50,514 bases of DNA from Betaproteobacteria bacterium HGW-Betaproteobacteria-18 (GCA_002842265.1 PHCO01000003.1:1-50514), one strand, 5' to 3'. Counted from the stretch's first letter, positions 1-8,976 are shown. A program made the numbers and translations. Notes: generated from the letters alone by a model not told the origin.

Positions 1-591
1 GTTTTCCAGCAAGGGGCAGGTGGCACCGAATGAGGTCGGGATGGCACTGATCAGCCAGTCCCCAACCTGGGAAACCGCCACAGTGCGGTTTCTTTTTGCC
101 CGGTCTTCGTGCCGGGTTTTTCTTTGCGTATCCGGGTCATGTGTGCTTGCCAAACCGGTCGCCGTGCTCGGTACGTCCGCAGTCCGATCAGTCGAACTGG
201 AGCTGCCGACCCGTTGCAGTCACTCCCGTCGCGGACTTCGCTGCCGAAAAGCAGTCGCTCCGCGCGTTCAGCTTCGTAGCTGGCACAGGGGCGACGGTTG
301 CGAGAACTGCTCGCCAAAGCAACGACTACGACGGTGCCTCGCAGTCATTTCGGGGTGGCCTCGAGCTGTGTAGTAGTAGCCCCGTCGTCATCCGAGGAGG
401 GCGGCATAGCCTGCGGCTGCCCTAGCGGTGATAAATCTAGCCGGGGCTCAAGATCACTCTTGGGAACTCTTTGGATTCTCCAACAACGTGGCGGCCGTAA
501 AGAAAGTCATCACCCATCCAGCGCTTTTCGCGCGCGATACCCGTCGGCAAATCCGCCCCTACGGTTGCCCGATCTCAGGCAAGCGAGGCGC
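1..591. other. Non-coding left flank
   Basis: No convincing gene was found in this stretch. Frame 1 could carry the last ten codons of an upstream gene ending at the TGA at 31-33, but this is too short to identify. Two terminator hairpins follow at 71-120. The remainder, about 120-590, is GC-rich intergenic sequence with several short open frames in every phase, none with a ribosome-binding site, a recognisable domain or consistent codon bias. Its style resembles the other repeat-rich gaps of this window. Confidence 0.5.
71..120 (+). terminator. Tandem intrinsic terminators
   Basis: GAAACCGC-cacagt-GCGGTTTC followed by TTTTT (71-97) is a perfect 8-bp stem with a T tract. Directly after it CCCGG-N8-CCGGG followed by TTTT (99-120) forms a second, shorter hairpin. 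Both would stop plus-strand transcription entering from the left, so a plus-strand gene probably ends at or before position 33. Confidence 0.75.
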
Positions 592-2583
592 TCACTTGGC
601 CGCCGCGACCTCTTTTCCACTGGTCGCAACGGGCTCGGAATCAAAGACACCTTCCAAGTATTTGGCGTAGTGCTCTTGCAAATGTTTGAGGGAGGCGCCC
701 TTGTCCGCTTGGTATTCGAGCCGCTCTTGGAAGAACTTCATGCGGCTTCTGTTCTCCGCCAACACCTGGCCCCAGGTCTTCACGAAGATGCAGACGTTGT
801 CCTTCTTGTGGATCAAGCCGGACTCGTCGGTCATGCGGAACTTCGCGTGCGGTCCGACATCGTCGCTGATGACCCAGAACACCCATGACACCTTGACGTT
901 GCGAAACCGCTGGTCATCCATGACCGAGGCGGCGTAGCCCTCGATCTGCGAAATCTCGTCGGTGTTGACCTTGACCTTCGGCGCCTTCAACTCGACCACC
1001 AAGTGAGTGATCGAATCCGTGTTGTGCCGCCGCGTGGACCGGGACAGCATCAAGTCAACGATTCCGCGCTCCTGCGAAACATGCTTGACCGGGGCGTCGA
1101 TGACGATGTCTTCCCCGAGAATTTTCTTGTGCGAGCGCAGAACCTCGGTCAGCGATTGGTCATCGACCGACAGCATGAAGTCCTCGCCGAACATCCAGCA
1201 GTTCTGGGCGACGATGCGATGCAACTGGCTGCGCTCTTTGAGCCGCTTCTTGGGCTCGGGATCGAACAGCACCGCCTCAATGCCGGTCAGGAACTTCAAT
1301 CGATCCGCCACGATCTTGGCGGAGCTGATGATCGACGACAGCGACACGTCGCGCAGCAGCTCGGCGAGCTCCTCCTGCTGGCGCTTTGGCAGCCGCAGCA
1401 CTTCGTTCAAGATGACCTGCAGCTCCTCGGGGCTCTTCTCGATCGCCTGCCGGAGCATCCGAAGCTGGAAAGACTTGTTCTGCGGGGCGGAGCTGCCGAA
1501 CTCGGGCAGATTCTTCGCGACGCTGACGGCCACGATCTCAAACACTTGCCGCTCGACCTCTTCCACGCGCGTGGTCGGATCGCCGTCGAAGGGATACACC
1601 TTCTCCGTCTTCCATTCCTCGACGTAGCTGCGCGCCTCCATGGCGGAGCGCTGCCGGAAGTAGTCCTTGATCGTCTTCTGGGCCTCGTCAATGGCCGCCA
1701 CGACCGGCGTCTGCATCTCCGCGAGGTCAACGGTCCCCTCCTTCTGCGCGACCGTCAGATAGGAGGATTCGAGATAGGCCGTGAACTGGAAGTCGCCGAT
1801 GTGAAATCGACGATCAACCTGCACCAGCGGGAAGCGCTTCTCGTTGCAGAGAAACAGAGCCCGGTTGGACAGCCCCTTCCACTCAACGATCTCGAGCCGG
1901 ACGGGATGCGTCTTTCCACCGGCTTCGATGTCGGCCAGGTTGATGGCCTTCCGGCTGGCGATCATTTGGGCCGGATCAATGCGCTTGCCGCCAATGGTCA
2001 CATTGACATCGGGATAGTCGGCCAAATAAAGGGCGAAGACTTCGGCCAATACGTGAATGCCGGCGTCGCTCACAAACGAGCGGAAATCCTTGTGGGGATC
2101 GGAAATCGTCAGGGTGACGCCAGTATCAGTCGGCTTTGAGACTTCAACCTCATCGGAGATATTCACATGGCGAATGTCGTTGGCCGACATCGTGATCGAA
2201 TACTTCCAAAGCTTCTCGTCGCGCTTGTATGTGACAGCCCATTCAGCGCGGGTTCCAATGGCGAACGCCTTGAACCGCCCGCGCCCCTCTTGGCCGTGCA
2301 AGAACCTTCCGGTTTCGGTGGAGCCTCCCGGCTTCTTCCATGACCCGCCGAGGCGCCGAAAGAACTCTGGTGCCCTTGCCTTGGGAATTCCGTTGCCATC
2401 GTCTCGGATGATGACTTCCGAGAGGGTATCCATCTCGTTGTGCCCAAACGAGACAGAAACTCGGCCGGCATCCGCGTCCAGGCCGTTCCAAATAAGTTCA
2501 GCCAAGGCCTGCACTGGCTTCGCGCGAGTGATTTTTTCTAAGAAGTCCGACTGGACCTCGACCGGATACTGCTGCTGGGCCAT
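592..2583 (-). CDS. GHKL ATPase fused to PD-(D/E)XK nuclease-like domain
   Basis: The 663-residue product has an Hsp90/GyrB/MutL-type ATP-binding domain at its N terminus. The N-box (ALAELIWNGLDAD, E29 and N33), the G1 box DDGNGI (61-66) and a G2-like GQEGRGR loop (97-103) are all visible. The C terminus has a segment resembling the Shedu DUF4263 nuclease: an LHRIVAQNCWMFGEDF-like start, then D510, then E531-L-K533, then Q546-x3-Y, a complete PD-(D/E)XK layout. The start was moved from 2736 to the ATG at 2583 because AAGGGAG lies just upstream and the GHKL domain begins there. The gene stands alone, with no methylase or helicase beside it. By analogy with single-gene nuclease defences it may be a nucleotide-gated nuclease acting on invading DNA; this role is inferred. 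The family match to DUF4263 is by eye. Confidence 0.72.
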   Translation of the reverse strand: MAQQQYPVEVQSDFLEKITRAKPVQALAELIWNGLDADAGRVSVSFGHNEMDTLSEVIIRDDGNGIPKARAPEFFRRLGGSWKKPGGSTETGRFLHGQEGRGRFKAFAIGTRAEWAVTYKRDEKLWKYSITMSANDIRHVNISDEVEVSKPTDTGVTLTISDPHKDFRSFVSDAGIHVLAEVFALYLADYPDVNVTIGGKRIDPAQMIASRKAINLADIEAGGKTHPVRLEIVEWKGLSNRALFLCNEKRFPLVQVDRRFHIGDFQFTAYLESSYLTVAQKEGTVDLAEMQTPVVAAIDEAQKTIKDYFRQRSAMEARSYVEEWKTEKVYPFDGDPTTRVEEVERQVFEIVAVSVAKNLPEFGSSAPQNKSFQLRMLRQAIEKSPEELQVILNEVLRLPKRQQEELAELLRDVSLSSIISSAKIVADRLKFLTGIEAVLFDPEPKKRLKERSQLHRIVAQNCWMFGEDFMLSVDDQSLTEVLRSHKKILGEDIVIDAPVKHVSQERGIVDLMLSRSTRRHNTDSITHLVVELKAPKVKVNTDEISQIEGYAASVMDDQRFRNVKVSWVFWVISDDVGPHAKFRMTDESGLIHKKDNVCIFVKTWGQVLAENRSRMKFFQERLEYQADKGASLKHLQEHYAKYLEGVFDSEPVATSGKEVAAAK

Positions 2584-2939
2584 GGCGAATCTCCCTTTTT
2601 GCCCATATTCTCGCTCGGATACGGTCTGCCATGGGTCAGGCGACGGCTGAGAGGCTGCTTCCAGGCAACTCATTCGATCCTGCGAAAGACGATTCAGGGG
2701 CGGAAGTTCCAGTTCACCCGAGCCGCGACCGGTCATTCGCAGCCCGGCGGCAGGCGCCGGCCGGCGAGTCCCCGGTCTCGAGGCTCAAGCGGTCGTAGCC
2801 AGCGGCCTGCATCGAATGACAGGTGATGGCTGCAGCGAACGTTCAGGCGGCCATGGGCGAATGACTCTGACCAGCCTTCAACCGACCTTGAGCAGCCAGA
2901 TCCCAGCGGCTGTTCGTGGCCGATCGCCGTCGCTGCATC
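2584..2939. other. Intergenic, no gene seen
   Basis: This is a GC-rich spacer between the KTSC gene and the GHKL gene. Apart from the ribosome-binding site next to 2583, no promoter, hairpin or coding frame stands out. Its texture (gcggtcgtagccagcggcc and similar) resembles the dispersed repeat DNA at 13.2 and 24.0 kb, but I could not establish a clear alignment. Confidence 0.4.
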
Positions 2940-3287
2940 TCATAGCCTATATTTTTTGGGGATGGGGTGTGTTCGGCAATCAAATGGGCCGTCAGATCCG
3001 CTTCCGCGAATGCGGGTCTGAAAGAATTGGCGCTTTGAACTGGCCTGAAGAAGGCCCTGGACAGTTGCTGCATCAATTTCGCAATAGTGGTAGTGCGTGG
3101 CCTTGAGCTGAATGACCATGTATCGCTCGGATTTGTCGTAACAAATTCGCGAAACGTCACTGCTCTCTCTGACGTCCGAACAGACGAAAGCGTCCAGCGA
3201 CACTTCACCGTGATATTTGACTTGGACGGTTTCCGCTGCAGCAGCCTGGCAGAGCAAAACGATCGCAGATAGAACAATGAATTTCAA
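2940..3287 (-). CDS. Secreted KTSC-domain protein
   Basis: A 115-residue product opens with a signal peptide (LKFIVLSAIVLLCQAAAAE). It then carries a KTSC-like pattern: SRICYD, a short beta strand, HYHYCEID, LLQASSKRQFF and TRIRG. KTSC domains are small modules of unknown function, often found in lysyl-tRNA-synthetase-like or phage and plasmid proteins. I prefer the TTG start at 3287 because GAGG sits five bases upstream and the signal peptide begins there; the ATG at 3320 would add an unneeded hydrophilic leader. The protein is probably periplasmic. It is a single gene, 350 bp upstream of the GHKL gene in the same orientation, with no obvious operon partner. Confidence 0.62.
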   Translation of the reverse strand: MKFIVLSAIVLLCQAAAAETVQVKYHGEVSLDAFVCSDVRESSDVSRICYDKSERYMVIQLKATHYHYCEIDAATVQGLLQASSKRQFFQTRIRGSGSDGPFDCRTHPIPKKYRL

Positions 3288-3555
3288 AACGACCTCACAG
3301 ACATCACTCAATTCGAGCACACCGCATCGTAAGCGTTTTTCCTGGTGTCAGTCATCTTCGCGGGGTCCATCGCCACGAGGAAGTGAAGCTGGGGTAACAC
3401 GGCCAAGGCTCGGTTTACGCCACACGATTGCATCCAGAGGCCGTCGAAACACCCTCTATAGTTGACCTTCACTACGTGGGAACGCCCTGTTGTAGATGAC
3501 CGCATCGTGGAGAGGACCGTCGGCCCATCACGCCGCCCTCAAGGCCGGCACCCGG

Positions 3556-3895
3556 TGCCTATGCCGAGATCGCAACTATGTTGAATTCTTGGTCCGGCCG
3601 TTCGTACTGTCGAGGGGACGAGTGAACGACAAGCCCGGCGCTCCTCCACATAGTTTTCGTTCGCCGCCCATTGGCCTCAGCGGATGCAATGAGCTCCAAT
3701 GGGAACTGGACGACTGGTACCCCTGATACATGCACTCTGCAACGATGCAGTGACTGCGGGCCACACTGGTTCACCGCCTCATGGCGGAGACCACCTGAAC
3801 CGTGCCCCTGTCGCGGAACTATGCGCAGGTTATTGAGCTGCCTTGCGACGAAGGGTGTCATCAAACTTGTCATAGTTGCGATCTCGGCATAGGCA
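3556..3895. mobile_element. MITE-like element with 25-bp inverted ends
   Basis: TGCCTATGCCGAGATCGCAACTATG at 3556-3580 is matched by its exact reverse complement at 3871-3895, enclosing about 290 bp with no transposase. The size and perfect ends fit a miniature inverted-repeat element. I see no clear target-site duplication, so its status as a mobile element is inferred. Confidence 0.5.
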
Positions 3896-3924
3896 GCGTT
3901 ATGGAGATCTCTCCATAACGCTGC
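3893..3924. repeat. 32-bp palindrome
   Basis: GCAGCGTTATGGAGA, then tc, then TCTCCATAACGCTGC: two perfect 15-bp arms around a 2-bp centre. It abuts the right end of the MITE-like element. Each arm contains GCGTTATGG or CCATAACGC, the sort of core triplet seen in integron recombination sites, but the surrounding attC layout is absent. Confidence 0.7.
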
Positions 3925-4602
3925 ACAACTGCCCTTCGTGTCCCTATGTCGGATCCAGGCTGGTTGCTGCCGCTGACTTTGCTCGCCTGAATATCGGCAG
4001 CCGAGGTCACCTGTCATTCAAGGATGGAAGGGTCGAACGACCGCTGCACATCCGTCACCGGCCTCCCAACTGAGATAGCTTGGTCGCGCTTCGAGAGCGA
4101 AGCCTCGCGCCTGAGGTGAGCGGCTGGGCCCGACGCAGAGGATCATGTGGCGGTTTTGTGGGAGAACGACCGGTCGACTTTGGAACTTGACCTTCGCCGA
4201 AACCGTAGAGAAGATTAGCGTTGGCGAATGCCGACGTTGGCGCCTGCCGCTCGACCGCCGGGACAAATTCGTAACCGAACGACTGCGTCCAAAAGTCGCG
4301 ATCTCGTGAAGCTGTGCCCGACGGTGAACACGGTGACGAACCTGGCAAGTCTTTGCACATGGTCAGAAAGAACTCCAAACCAAAGAGAGAACGCCGGTAG
4401 TCGTAGCCGGTCAGCATGTGGCTGGCGCTCTGCCCCACGTACTCAGATAGCTACCGCCGAAGAGCGCGCGGCAATCCAAGCAACAGGGCTTACAGCAGAA
4501 AAACGGCACGAGTGCTTCGCGACAGCGAGCAGATTCTATGTGGGCATCCAGGGCACGGGGCTCGACGTGGGAGATGAAAATGCGCGCACTTCCAACTCGC
4601 GA

Positions 4603-5850
4603 TCAGCCGATCACGCCCTCAAAAAAGATCTTCCATTCGCCCCGCTCCCGTGCCCAATATTGGCGCTTCACTGGCCCGCGGATGTCGCCTTGCCGCAGTT
4701 CGGCGAACGTCATCAGGGTGACCTCGCTTTCTCGTTTCCACGCCAGGATCGACAGGTCCTTCAAGATCAAAAAGCGCCTACCCGCTGTCGCCAGTTCTCG
4801 CGCTTTGGCCTGGCCCCATTGCCGGAAATCGGTGCTTCCGCTGCGGAACTGTGGCGAATAAAACGCCATCACGGTCTTCAGGTCGGCTTGGGCACGCGCC
4901 CTGCTCCAGCGCTGAAGCAGTTCCCGGAATTCGTTGCGCCGGTTGGCCAGCGTCTGCGGCTGAACCCAATGGATTTCTTCCGCAATGATCACCGGTGTGC
5001 GTCGCGGCTCCAGGATGCTCAGCAAGGCACCCATGTCGTCGTTGGCGAGCGCGACGCAGCCCTCGGTGGCGTAGGGGCTGCGCGAATACGACGCCCTAGG
5101 TACACCGTGCAGCCAGATCCCACTACCGGTTTTGCCCAGACGGCGGTCATGCTCGTTGGGGTAGTTCAAGGGTAGCGCGCCCACTCCGTACAGCTCGTCG
5201 AGCTGGCTGTCGTCCAGTCGGCTGGTGATGTAGTACACCCCGAGCGGGGTCCGTAGATCGCCTTCAGTGCTTTTACCGAACCCAGCACGCCCGATGGAGG
5301 CGTAATGGCTGCGCAAGAGGTGCAACTGCCCATCGCGATGCTCGAACACATACACCCGCGAATGACTGGCATCCACCGCGACCACATGCCTCGTGTTGAG
5401 CGCGAGTTCCAGCACCTGCTGTGGCACGGCGCCAGGCGGTGGAAGCTCTCGCAGCGCGGCCAGGCGGCGTCGGGCCTCCTCGCGCAAGTCCCCCATCTCT
5501 GCACCCGATGCATCCAACCCTCTGGGAATTGCGCCAAACCCGTGTCGCGGCCCCGCGCTGGCCAGCAGCAGATCACCGTAGACGAGCTGCCCAAGCTGAA
5601 AATTGGGCACGCTGCGGGTCAGGGCCTCGGCCAAAGCCAGCGCGCGTCTGCGGTTGCCTCGGCCGATCGCGCGGTACACCTCAATCAAACGCGCCTCTGG
5701 CGATGCGGGCGACATGCCGGTGAGCGCAGAAACAGCAGCGCTGTAGCCGCCGAGCTGAGCCGTGGAGCTGGTTGGCCATACGGTGGTCGATGCCGAGGCA
5801 AGCATGCCCGCCACGAGCTGTCGGCGTTCAGGAGAAAATGAAAACTTCAC
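4603..5850 (-). CDS. L,D-transpeptidase, YkuD family, with C-terminal NTF2-like domain
   Basis: This 415-residue periplasmic enzyme of the ErfK/YbiS/YcfS/YnhG type would make 3-3 peptidoglycan cross-links or attach proteins to the wall. An N-terminal arginine-containing signal region (residues 1-30) is followed by a helical linker. The YkuD domain (about 153-285) carries the catalytic motif with H248 and C265 (HGVP...TEGCVAL). After residue 290 comes a segment ending in QYWARERGEWKIFFEGVIG, typical of the SnoaL/NTF2-like tail attached to many proteobacterial L,D-transpeptidases. It lies at the downstream end of the minus-strand metal/redox run, 59 bp after ynfA, and may be read from the same transcript. 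The ATG at 5850 fits the signal sequence. Confidence 0.88.
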   Translation of the reverse strand: MKFSFSPERRQLVAGMLASASTTVWPTSSTAQLGGYSAAVSALTGMSPASPEARLIEVYRAIGRGNRRRALALAEALTRSVPNFQLGQLVYGDLLLASAGPRHGFGAIPRGLDASGAEMGDLREEARRRLAALRELPPPGAVPQQVLELALNTRHVVAVDASHSRVYVFEHRDGQLHLLRSHYASIGRAGFGKSTEGDLRTPLGVYYITSRLDDSQLDELYGVGALPLNYPNEHDRRLGKTGSGIWLHGVPRASYSRSPYATEGCVALANDDMGALLSILEPRRTPVIIAEEIHWVQPQTLANRRNEFRELLQRWSRARAQADLKTVMAFYSPQFRSGSTDFRQWGQAKARELATAGRRFLILKDLSILAWKRESEVTLMTFAELRQGDIRGPVKRQYWARERGEWKIFFEGVIG

Positions 5851-5909
5851 GGTTCAATCAATAGAGGATCGGGCGCAAAACGCGCGACGTGCGACGCAAA
5901 GCTGCTGCC

Positions 5910-6227
5910 TCAACGCGGCTGGAAAACGATGATGCCCATGCCGACCAGCGCCACACCGGCACCTGCCAGATCCCAGATGGACGGACGGATGCCGTCCACC
6001 GCCCACAGCCAGAGGATGGCGGCACCGATGTAGACCCCGCCATAGGCCGCGTACACGCGCCCGGACGCGGCTTCGTGCAGCGTCAGCAACCAGGCAAACG
6101 CGGCCAGGCTCAAGGCCGACGGCAACAGCCACCACACCGACCCCTGCTGCTTGGCCCACAGCCAAGCCCAATAGCAGCCGGCGATTTCGGCCAGTGCGGT
6201 GATCGCGTACAAAAGCAAAGTCTTCAT
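5910..6227 (-). CDS. ynfA: YnfA/UPF0060 family small membrane transporter-like protein
   Basis: The 105-residue protein has four predicted membrane helices, starting [20 protein letters not shown]. The conserved family stretch ([19 protein letters not shown]) and the end [10 protein letters not shown] match the YnfA family, which is SMR-like and linked to small-molecule efflux. Its length equals the family norm. YnfA genes are often carried on mercury, cadmium and cobalt-zinc islands; here it follows the SCO1-like gene by 26 bp in the same direction, so it is likely part of the same operon. The substrate is not known from the sequence. Confidence 0.9.
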   Translation of the reverse strand: MKTLLLYAITALAEIAGCYWAWLWAKQQGSVWWLLPSALSLAAFAWLLTLHEAASGRVYAAYGGVYIGAAILWLWAVDGIRPSIWDLAGAGVALVGMGIIVFQPR

Positions 6228-6253
6228 GGGAACCCGGTTCGATGAGCTCTGCT

Positions 6254-6904
6254 TCAGCGGCTCTTGAGCAGCGTTTCGATGTCCGCAGCGATCACGCTGG
6301 CCTCCGTGCCGTAGTTGGAGTACAGCCGCGCGCTCCCTGTCGTGTCAAAGATGTATTTACCGGCCGAGTGGTCCATGGTGTAAGAAGTTGGCGTCTTGCC
6401 GTCCACCTTCTTGAAATACACCTTGAAGTCGGCGGCCACGGTCTTGAGTTCGGCGGGTTCGGGGCGCAGTGCCAGGAAGCTCGGATCAAAGGCCGCCATG
6501 TAGTCCTTCAGCAAAGGCAGCGTGTCGCGCTCCGGGTCCACCGTGATGAACAGCACCTGCAACAAATCGCCCCGCTCACCGAGCAAGCGCTTGACCTCGG
6601 CCATGGTGGTCATGGAGGTGGGGCACACGTCCGGGCACTGTGTGAAGCCAAAGAAGATCACCACGATCTTTCCCTTGAAGTCCCCCAGGGTACGGGTCTG
6701 ACCCAGGTGATCGGTGAGCCGCAGGTTCTTGGCGAAATTGGCACCGGTGATGTCGACACTCTGGAAGCTCGCCGCCTCGGGTGAACACGCCGCAAGGGTC
6801 AGGACCGTGGCGGCCGCAGCCGCCGTCACAAAACCACGGCGCGACAGGGGGTGGTTGCTCGGTTGAATGCGCAGCGTTGGCATGGCATCGGGTCCTGCAC
6901 TCAT
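6254..6904 (-). CDS. SCO1/SenC family copper-binding lipoprotein
   Basis: This 216-residue thioredoxin-fold protein carries the copper site of the SCO family: C90-PDV-C94 followed by a distal histidine in YTMDHSAG. It has a TAT-like SRRGF signal and a lipobox LAAC at C40, so it is probably an outer-face lipoprotein of the inner membrane. SCO proteins deliver copper to cytochrome oxidase or act as thiol reductants. The start at 6904 overlaps the stop of the upstream DsbA-like gene as ATGA, so translation is probably coupled; the internal ATG at 6883 is an alternative. Its place beside DsbA-like and DsbB-like proteins suggests a thiol-redox relay within the metal island. Confidence 0.9.
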   Translation of the reverse strand: MSAGPDAMPTLRIQPSNHPLSRRGFVTAAAAATVLTLAACSPEAASFQSVDITGANFAKNLRLTDHLGQTRTLGDFKGKIVVIFFGFTQCPDVCPTSMTTMAEVKRLLGERGDLLQVLFITVDPERDTLPLLKDYMAAFDPSFLALRPEPAELKTVAADFKVYFKKVDGKTPTSYTMDHSAGKYIFDTTGSARLYSNYGTEASVIAADIETLLKSR

Positions 6905-7557
6905 TTCTTGACCTTGGCCACTTCTTCGGCGACCAGGGTCGCGAGCTGCTCAGGTCCAAAGCTCGGGAGGCCACGGCCGTTGACAAAGAAGGTCGGGGTC
7001 TTGGTCACTTCCAGCGCGGTCAGGTCTTCCAGATCTTGCTGGAGCACGGCGTCCACTTCGGGCTTGGCCGCGTCTGCGCGCGCCTGCTGCAGATCCAGGC
7101 CCGCATCTTCTGCCGCTTTGAACGCCAGATCGATGTTGGGTTGCCCATGGCTGGCCCATGCGGGCTGAGCGGCCAGCACCGCTTCGAGCACCTGCGGGTA
7201 TTTGCCCTGGCGTTTGGCGGCCTCCAGCAGGGCCACCACATGGTCCGATCCCGCATGGAACGGCGCGTAGCGCAGGACCAGCCGGACATCGTTCGGGTAC
7301 TGCTTCATCAGGTCCTTGACGATGGGGTAGAACGCACGGCAGGTCTCGCAGGCGGGGTCAAAGAATTCGACGATGGTCACGGGAGCGCTCTGCGGACCAA
7401 AGACCGGTGAATGCATGCGGACCAGACGGCTGTCTTGCGTGCTGACCTTCTCCATTTGCGAGTTCTGCACCCGCCGCTGGTAGTTGTACATGCCGAAGGC
7501 AAAGGCCGCGACAACGATGCCCAGCAGGATCGAGACGGTGAGTTTTTTGGAGGTCAT
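6901..7557 (-). CDS. DsbA-like periplasmic thiol oxidoreductase
   Basis: A 218-residue thioredoxin-fold protein has an N-terminal membrane anchor (residues 6-23) and the active site C70-ETC-73 inside FDPACETCRAFYP. The cis-proline loop is TKTPTFFVNG near residue 185. The insertion and overall layout match the DsbA/BdbD group of disulfide oxidoreductases. The start ATG at 7557 overlaps the stop of the DsbB-like gene (ATGA), so the two are translationally coupled and most likely work as a pair. The long ORF upstream (to 7872) is a frame overlap with dsbB and was discarded. Confidence 0.9.
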   Translation of the reverse strand: MTSKKLTVSILLGIVVAAFAFGMYNYQRRVQNSQMEKVSTQDSRLVRMHSPVFGPQSAPVTIVEFFDPACETCRAFYPIVKDLMKQYPNDVRLVLRYAPFHAGSDHVVALLEAAKRQGKYPQVLEAVLAAQPAWASHGQPNIDLAFKAAEDAGLDLQQARADAAKPEVDAVLQQDLEDLTALEVTKTPTFFVNGRGLPSFGPEQLATLVAEEVAKVKK

Positions 7558-7970
7558 TTGGGGGTCCTTCTCAGAAAGAGCGTGAGCAAGAGGGTGATGG
7601 TGAAAAAAGCCACCAGGGACAGCCAGGGAATCTGAATGCCGTTGAGGATTTCCAGCTTCTGGTCGGCACACGAGACGCCGGCGCTGCAGGGAATCCAGGA
7701 CTTGGGAATGAGGCCAGCGACCAACAGGGTGTGGTAGGCCGCCATGAGCAGGCCGCCGACCGCCAGAGGCAGGGCGTAGACCGCGCCGCGCCGGTCGTCG
7801 CTGAAGCAGGCCATGCCCAGCACGATGGCCAGCGGGAACATGAAGATGCGCTGATACCAGCAGAGCTGGCACGGCACCATCAGCATCACTTCACCGATGA
7901 ACAAGGCACTGGCCGTGGCCATGGTGGCGACCAGCCAGGCCGCCAGAAGCATCAACCAGTTGAGTTTCAT
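7554..7970 (-). CDS. DsbB/BdbC-like disulfide bond formation protein
   Basis: The 138-residue, four-helix membrane protein has the two cysteine pairs of the family: C34-QL-C37 after the first helix and C94/C101 in the second periplasmic loop (WIPCSAGVSCAD). The WYQRIFMFPLA segment is typical. It would reoxidise the neighbouring DsbA-like protein using quinone. It is coupled by 4-bp overlaps both to the DsbA-like gene downstream and to lspA upstream, so the four genes form one tight operon. Confidence 0.9.
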   Translation of the reverse strand: MKLNWLMLLAAWLVATMATASALFIGEVMLMVPCQLCWYQRIFMFPLAIVLGMACFSDDRRGAVYALPLAVGGLLMAAYHTLLVAGLIPKSWIPCSAGVSCADQKLEILNGIQIPWLSLVAFFTITLLLTLFLRRTPK

Positions 7971-8491
7971 TCGGCGCCTTTCGGGGTGGATGCGTCAGCG
8001 GTGGGGCGCCTGGCGGGTCGTAGCGACAACAGCGCCCAGGCCAGGACAGCGCTCACGACGAAGACGTCGGCCAGGTTGAAAGCGGGCCAGTGCAGGGCGC
8101 GCCAGTGAAGGTCCAGAAAATCCACCACCGCGCCGTTCTGGATGCGGTCAATCAGGTTGCCGCTGCCACCGGCCACGACCAAGGCACCGATCCACCGTTC
8201 CATGGGTTCGGCGTGGCGGGTCAAACAGACAAAGCTCACCGGCACGACCACCAACACACCCAATGCGATGAAGAAGTACCGCTGCCAACCGCCGGCGTCG
8301 GCGAGCAGGGAGAACGCGGCCCCGGTGTTGAGCACATGCACCAGATTCAGCCAGCTGGTGAACTCGATGCCCGTGCCCAGCGGGATGGTGGCGGCGAACC
8401 AGGCCTTGCTGCCCTGATCGGCCAACACCAGCAAAAGAACGAATGCCAGCCACGCCCATCGGGGGTGGCGGCCTAACCAACTTGAATACAT
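7967..8491 (-). CDS. lspA: Lipoprotein signal peptidase II
   Basis: A 174-residue membrane protease of the LspA family. It shows the first box LADQGSKAWF, the second box LNTGAAFSLL, and the catalytic aspartates in GNLIDRIQNGAVVDFLD and PAFNLADVFVV. It cleaves prolipoproteins in the inner membrane. The ATG at 8491 is preferred over the GTG at 8497 because GGGGTG precedes it. LspA copies are common passengers of CadR/CadA and CDF metal islands and are probably additional to a housekeeping gene elsewhere; that last point is inferred. Two nearby products here have lipoboxes (the SCO1-like protein and the 14983 gene). Confidence 0.92.
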   Translation of the reverse strand: MYSSWLGRHPRWAWLAFVLLLVLADQGSKAWFAATIPLGTGIEFTSWLNLVHVLNTGAAFSLLADAGGWQRYFFIALGVLVVVPVSFVCLTRHAEPMERWIGALVVAGGSGNLIDRIQNGAVVDFLDLHWRALHWPAFNLADVFVVSAVLAWALLSLRPARRPTADASTPKGAE

Positions 8492-8622
8492 AAGCACCCC
8501 GGAGTGGGTTAGATGACCTGTACCAGCTCGGTGGGCTGGCGCCTTGTTGCAAAGGGATCAGGTGGGGATCACCGGGACGCAGCGCACGACAGCGAGGCCG
8601 TCGCGGGGAATCGCCGCCCTGA

Positions 8623-8976
8623 TCAGCTCAGGGCACGCCACTGCGGGCGTTCGGGCACATCGAAGGGGGCCGATCTCGGTTGGGCGGAGCGGCCCAAGTC
8701 CCATGACGCCGAAGCCATTGCCCCCACACCGGCTTGAGCGTCTGGTGCTGCGATGGAGCAACTCGCATGGCAGGTGCCGCAATCGGCATCGGCCACGCTC
8801 GCCGCCGTCTGGCTGGTCGCGGCATCGGCATCGCTCTGGCCGCGGTGCTCATGGGCGTGGTGCCCGGCGTGGGATGCTTCCGATCCACGTTCGTGCTGGC
8901 AGAACGCCCCCATCGCAGCCCAGGAGAACTGCAAAGGCATCAACACCAGCAAAAGGACCACGAGCCACGAACGCAT
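8623..8976 (-). CDS. CzcI-like His/Cys-rich metal-resistance protein
   Basis: A 117-residue exported protein opens MRSWLVVLLLVLMPLQFSWAA, a signal sequence that is highly characteristic of CzcI and related proteins of cobalt-zinc-cadmium operons. The mature part is rich in histidine and cysteine (HAGHHAHEHRG, DCGTCHASC), fitting periplasmic metal binding. The start at 8976 was chosen over 9015 because the signal peptide begins there. It sits between DUF3703 and lspA on the same strand. The exact role of CzcI-type proteins is poorly defined; regulation or metal buffering has been proposed. Confidence 0.72.
   Translation of the reverse strand: MRSWLVVLLLVLMPLQFSWAAMGAFCQHERGSEASHAGHHAHEHRGQSDADAATSQTAASVADADCGTCHASCSIAAPDAQAGVGAMASASWDLGRSAQPRSAPFDVPERPQWRALS

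Larger units (their letters stand above)
3288..4602. other. Long non-coding stretch
   Basis: There are 1.3 kb without a credible gene. The ORFs listed there overlap in several frames and lack ribosome-binding sites or domain motifs. The visible structure is the 340-bp element with inverted ends (3556-3895) and the adjacent palindrome (3893-3924). The segment 3925-4602 contains only scattered repeat-like motifs, for example ggctggttgctgcc at 3957, also found at 13451 and 15903. Confidence 0.5.

Noticed and set aside
20-425. Overlapping short ORFs on both strands at the left end
   Set aside because: They overlap the terminators, have no ribosome-binding site and no recognisable protein pattern.
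1003-2139. 378-aa plus-strand ORF inside the GHKL gene
   Set aside because: It is an antisense frame of a high-GC gene; the minus-strand frame has clear ATPase motifs.
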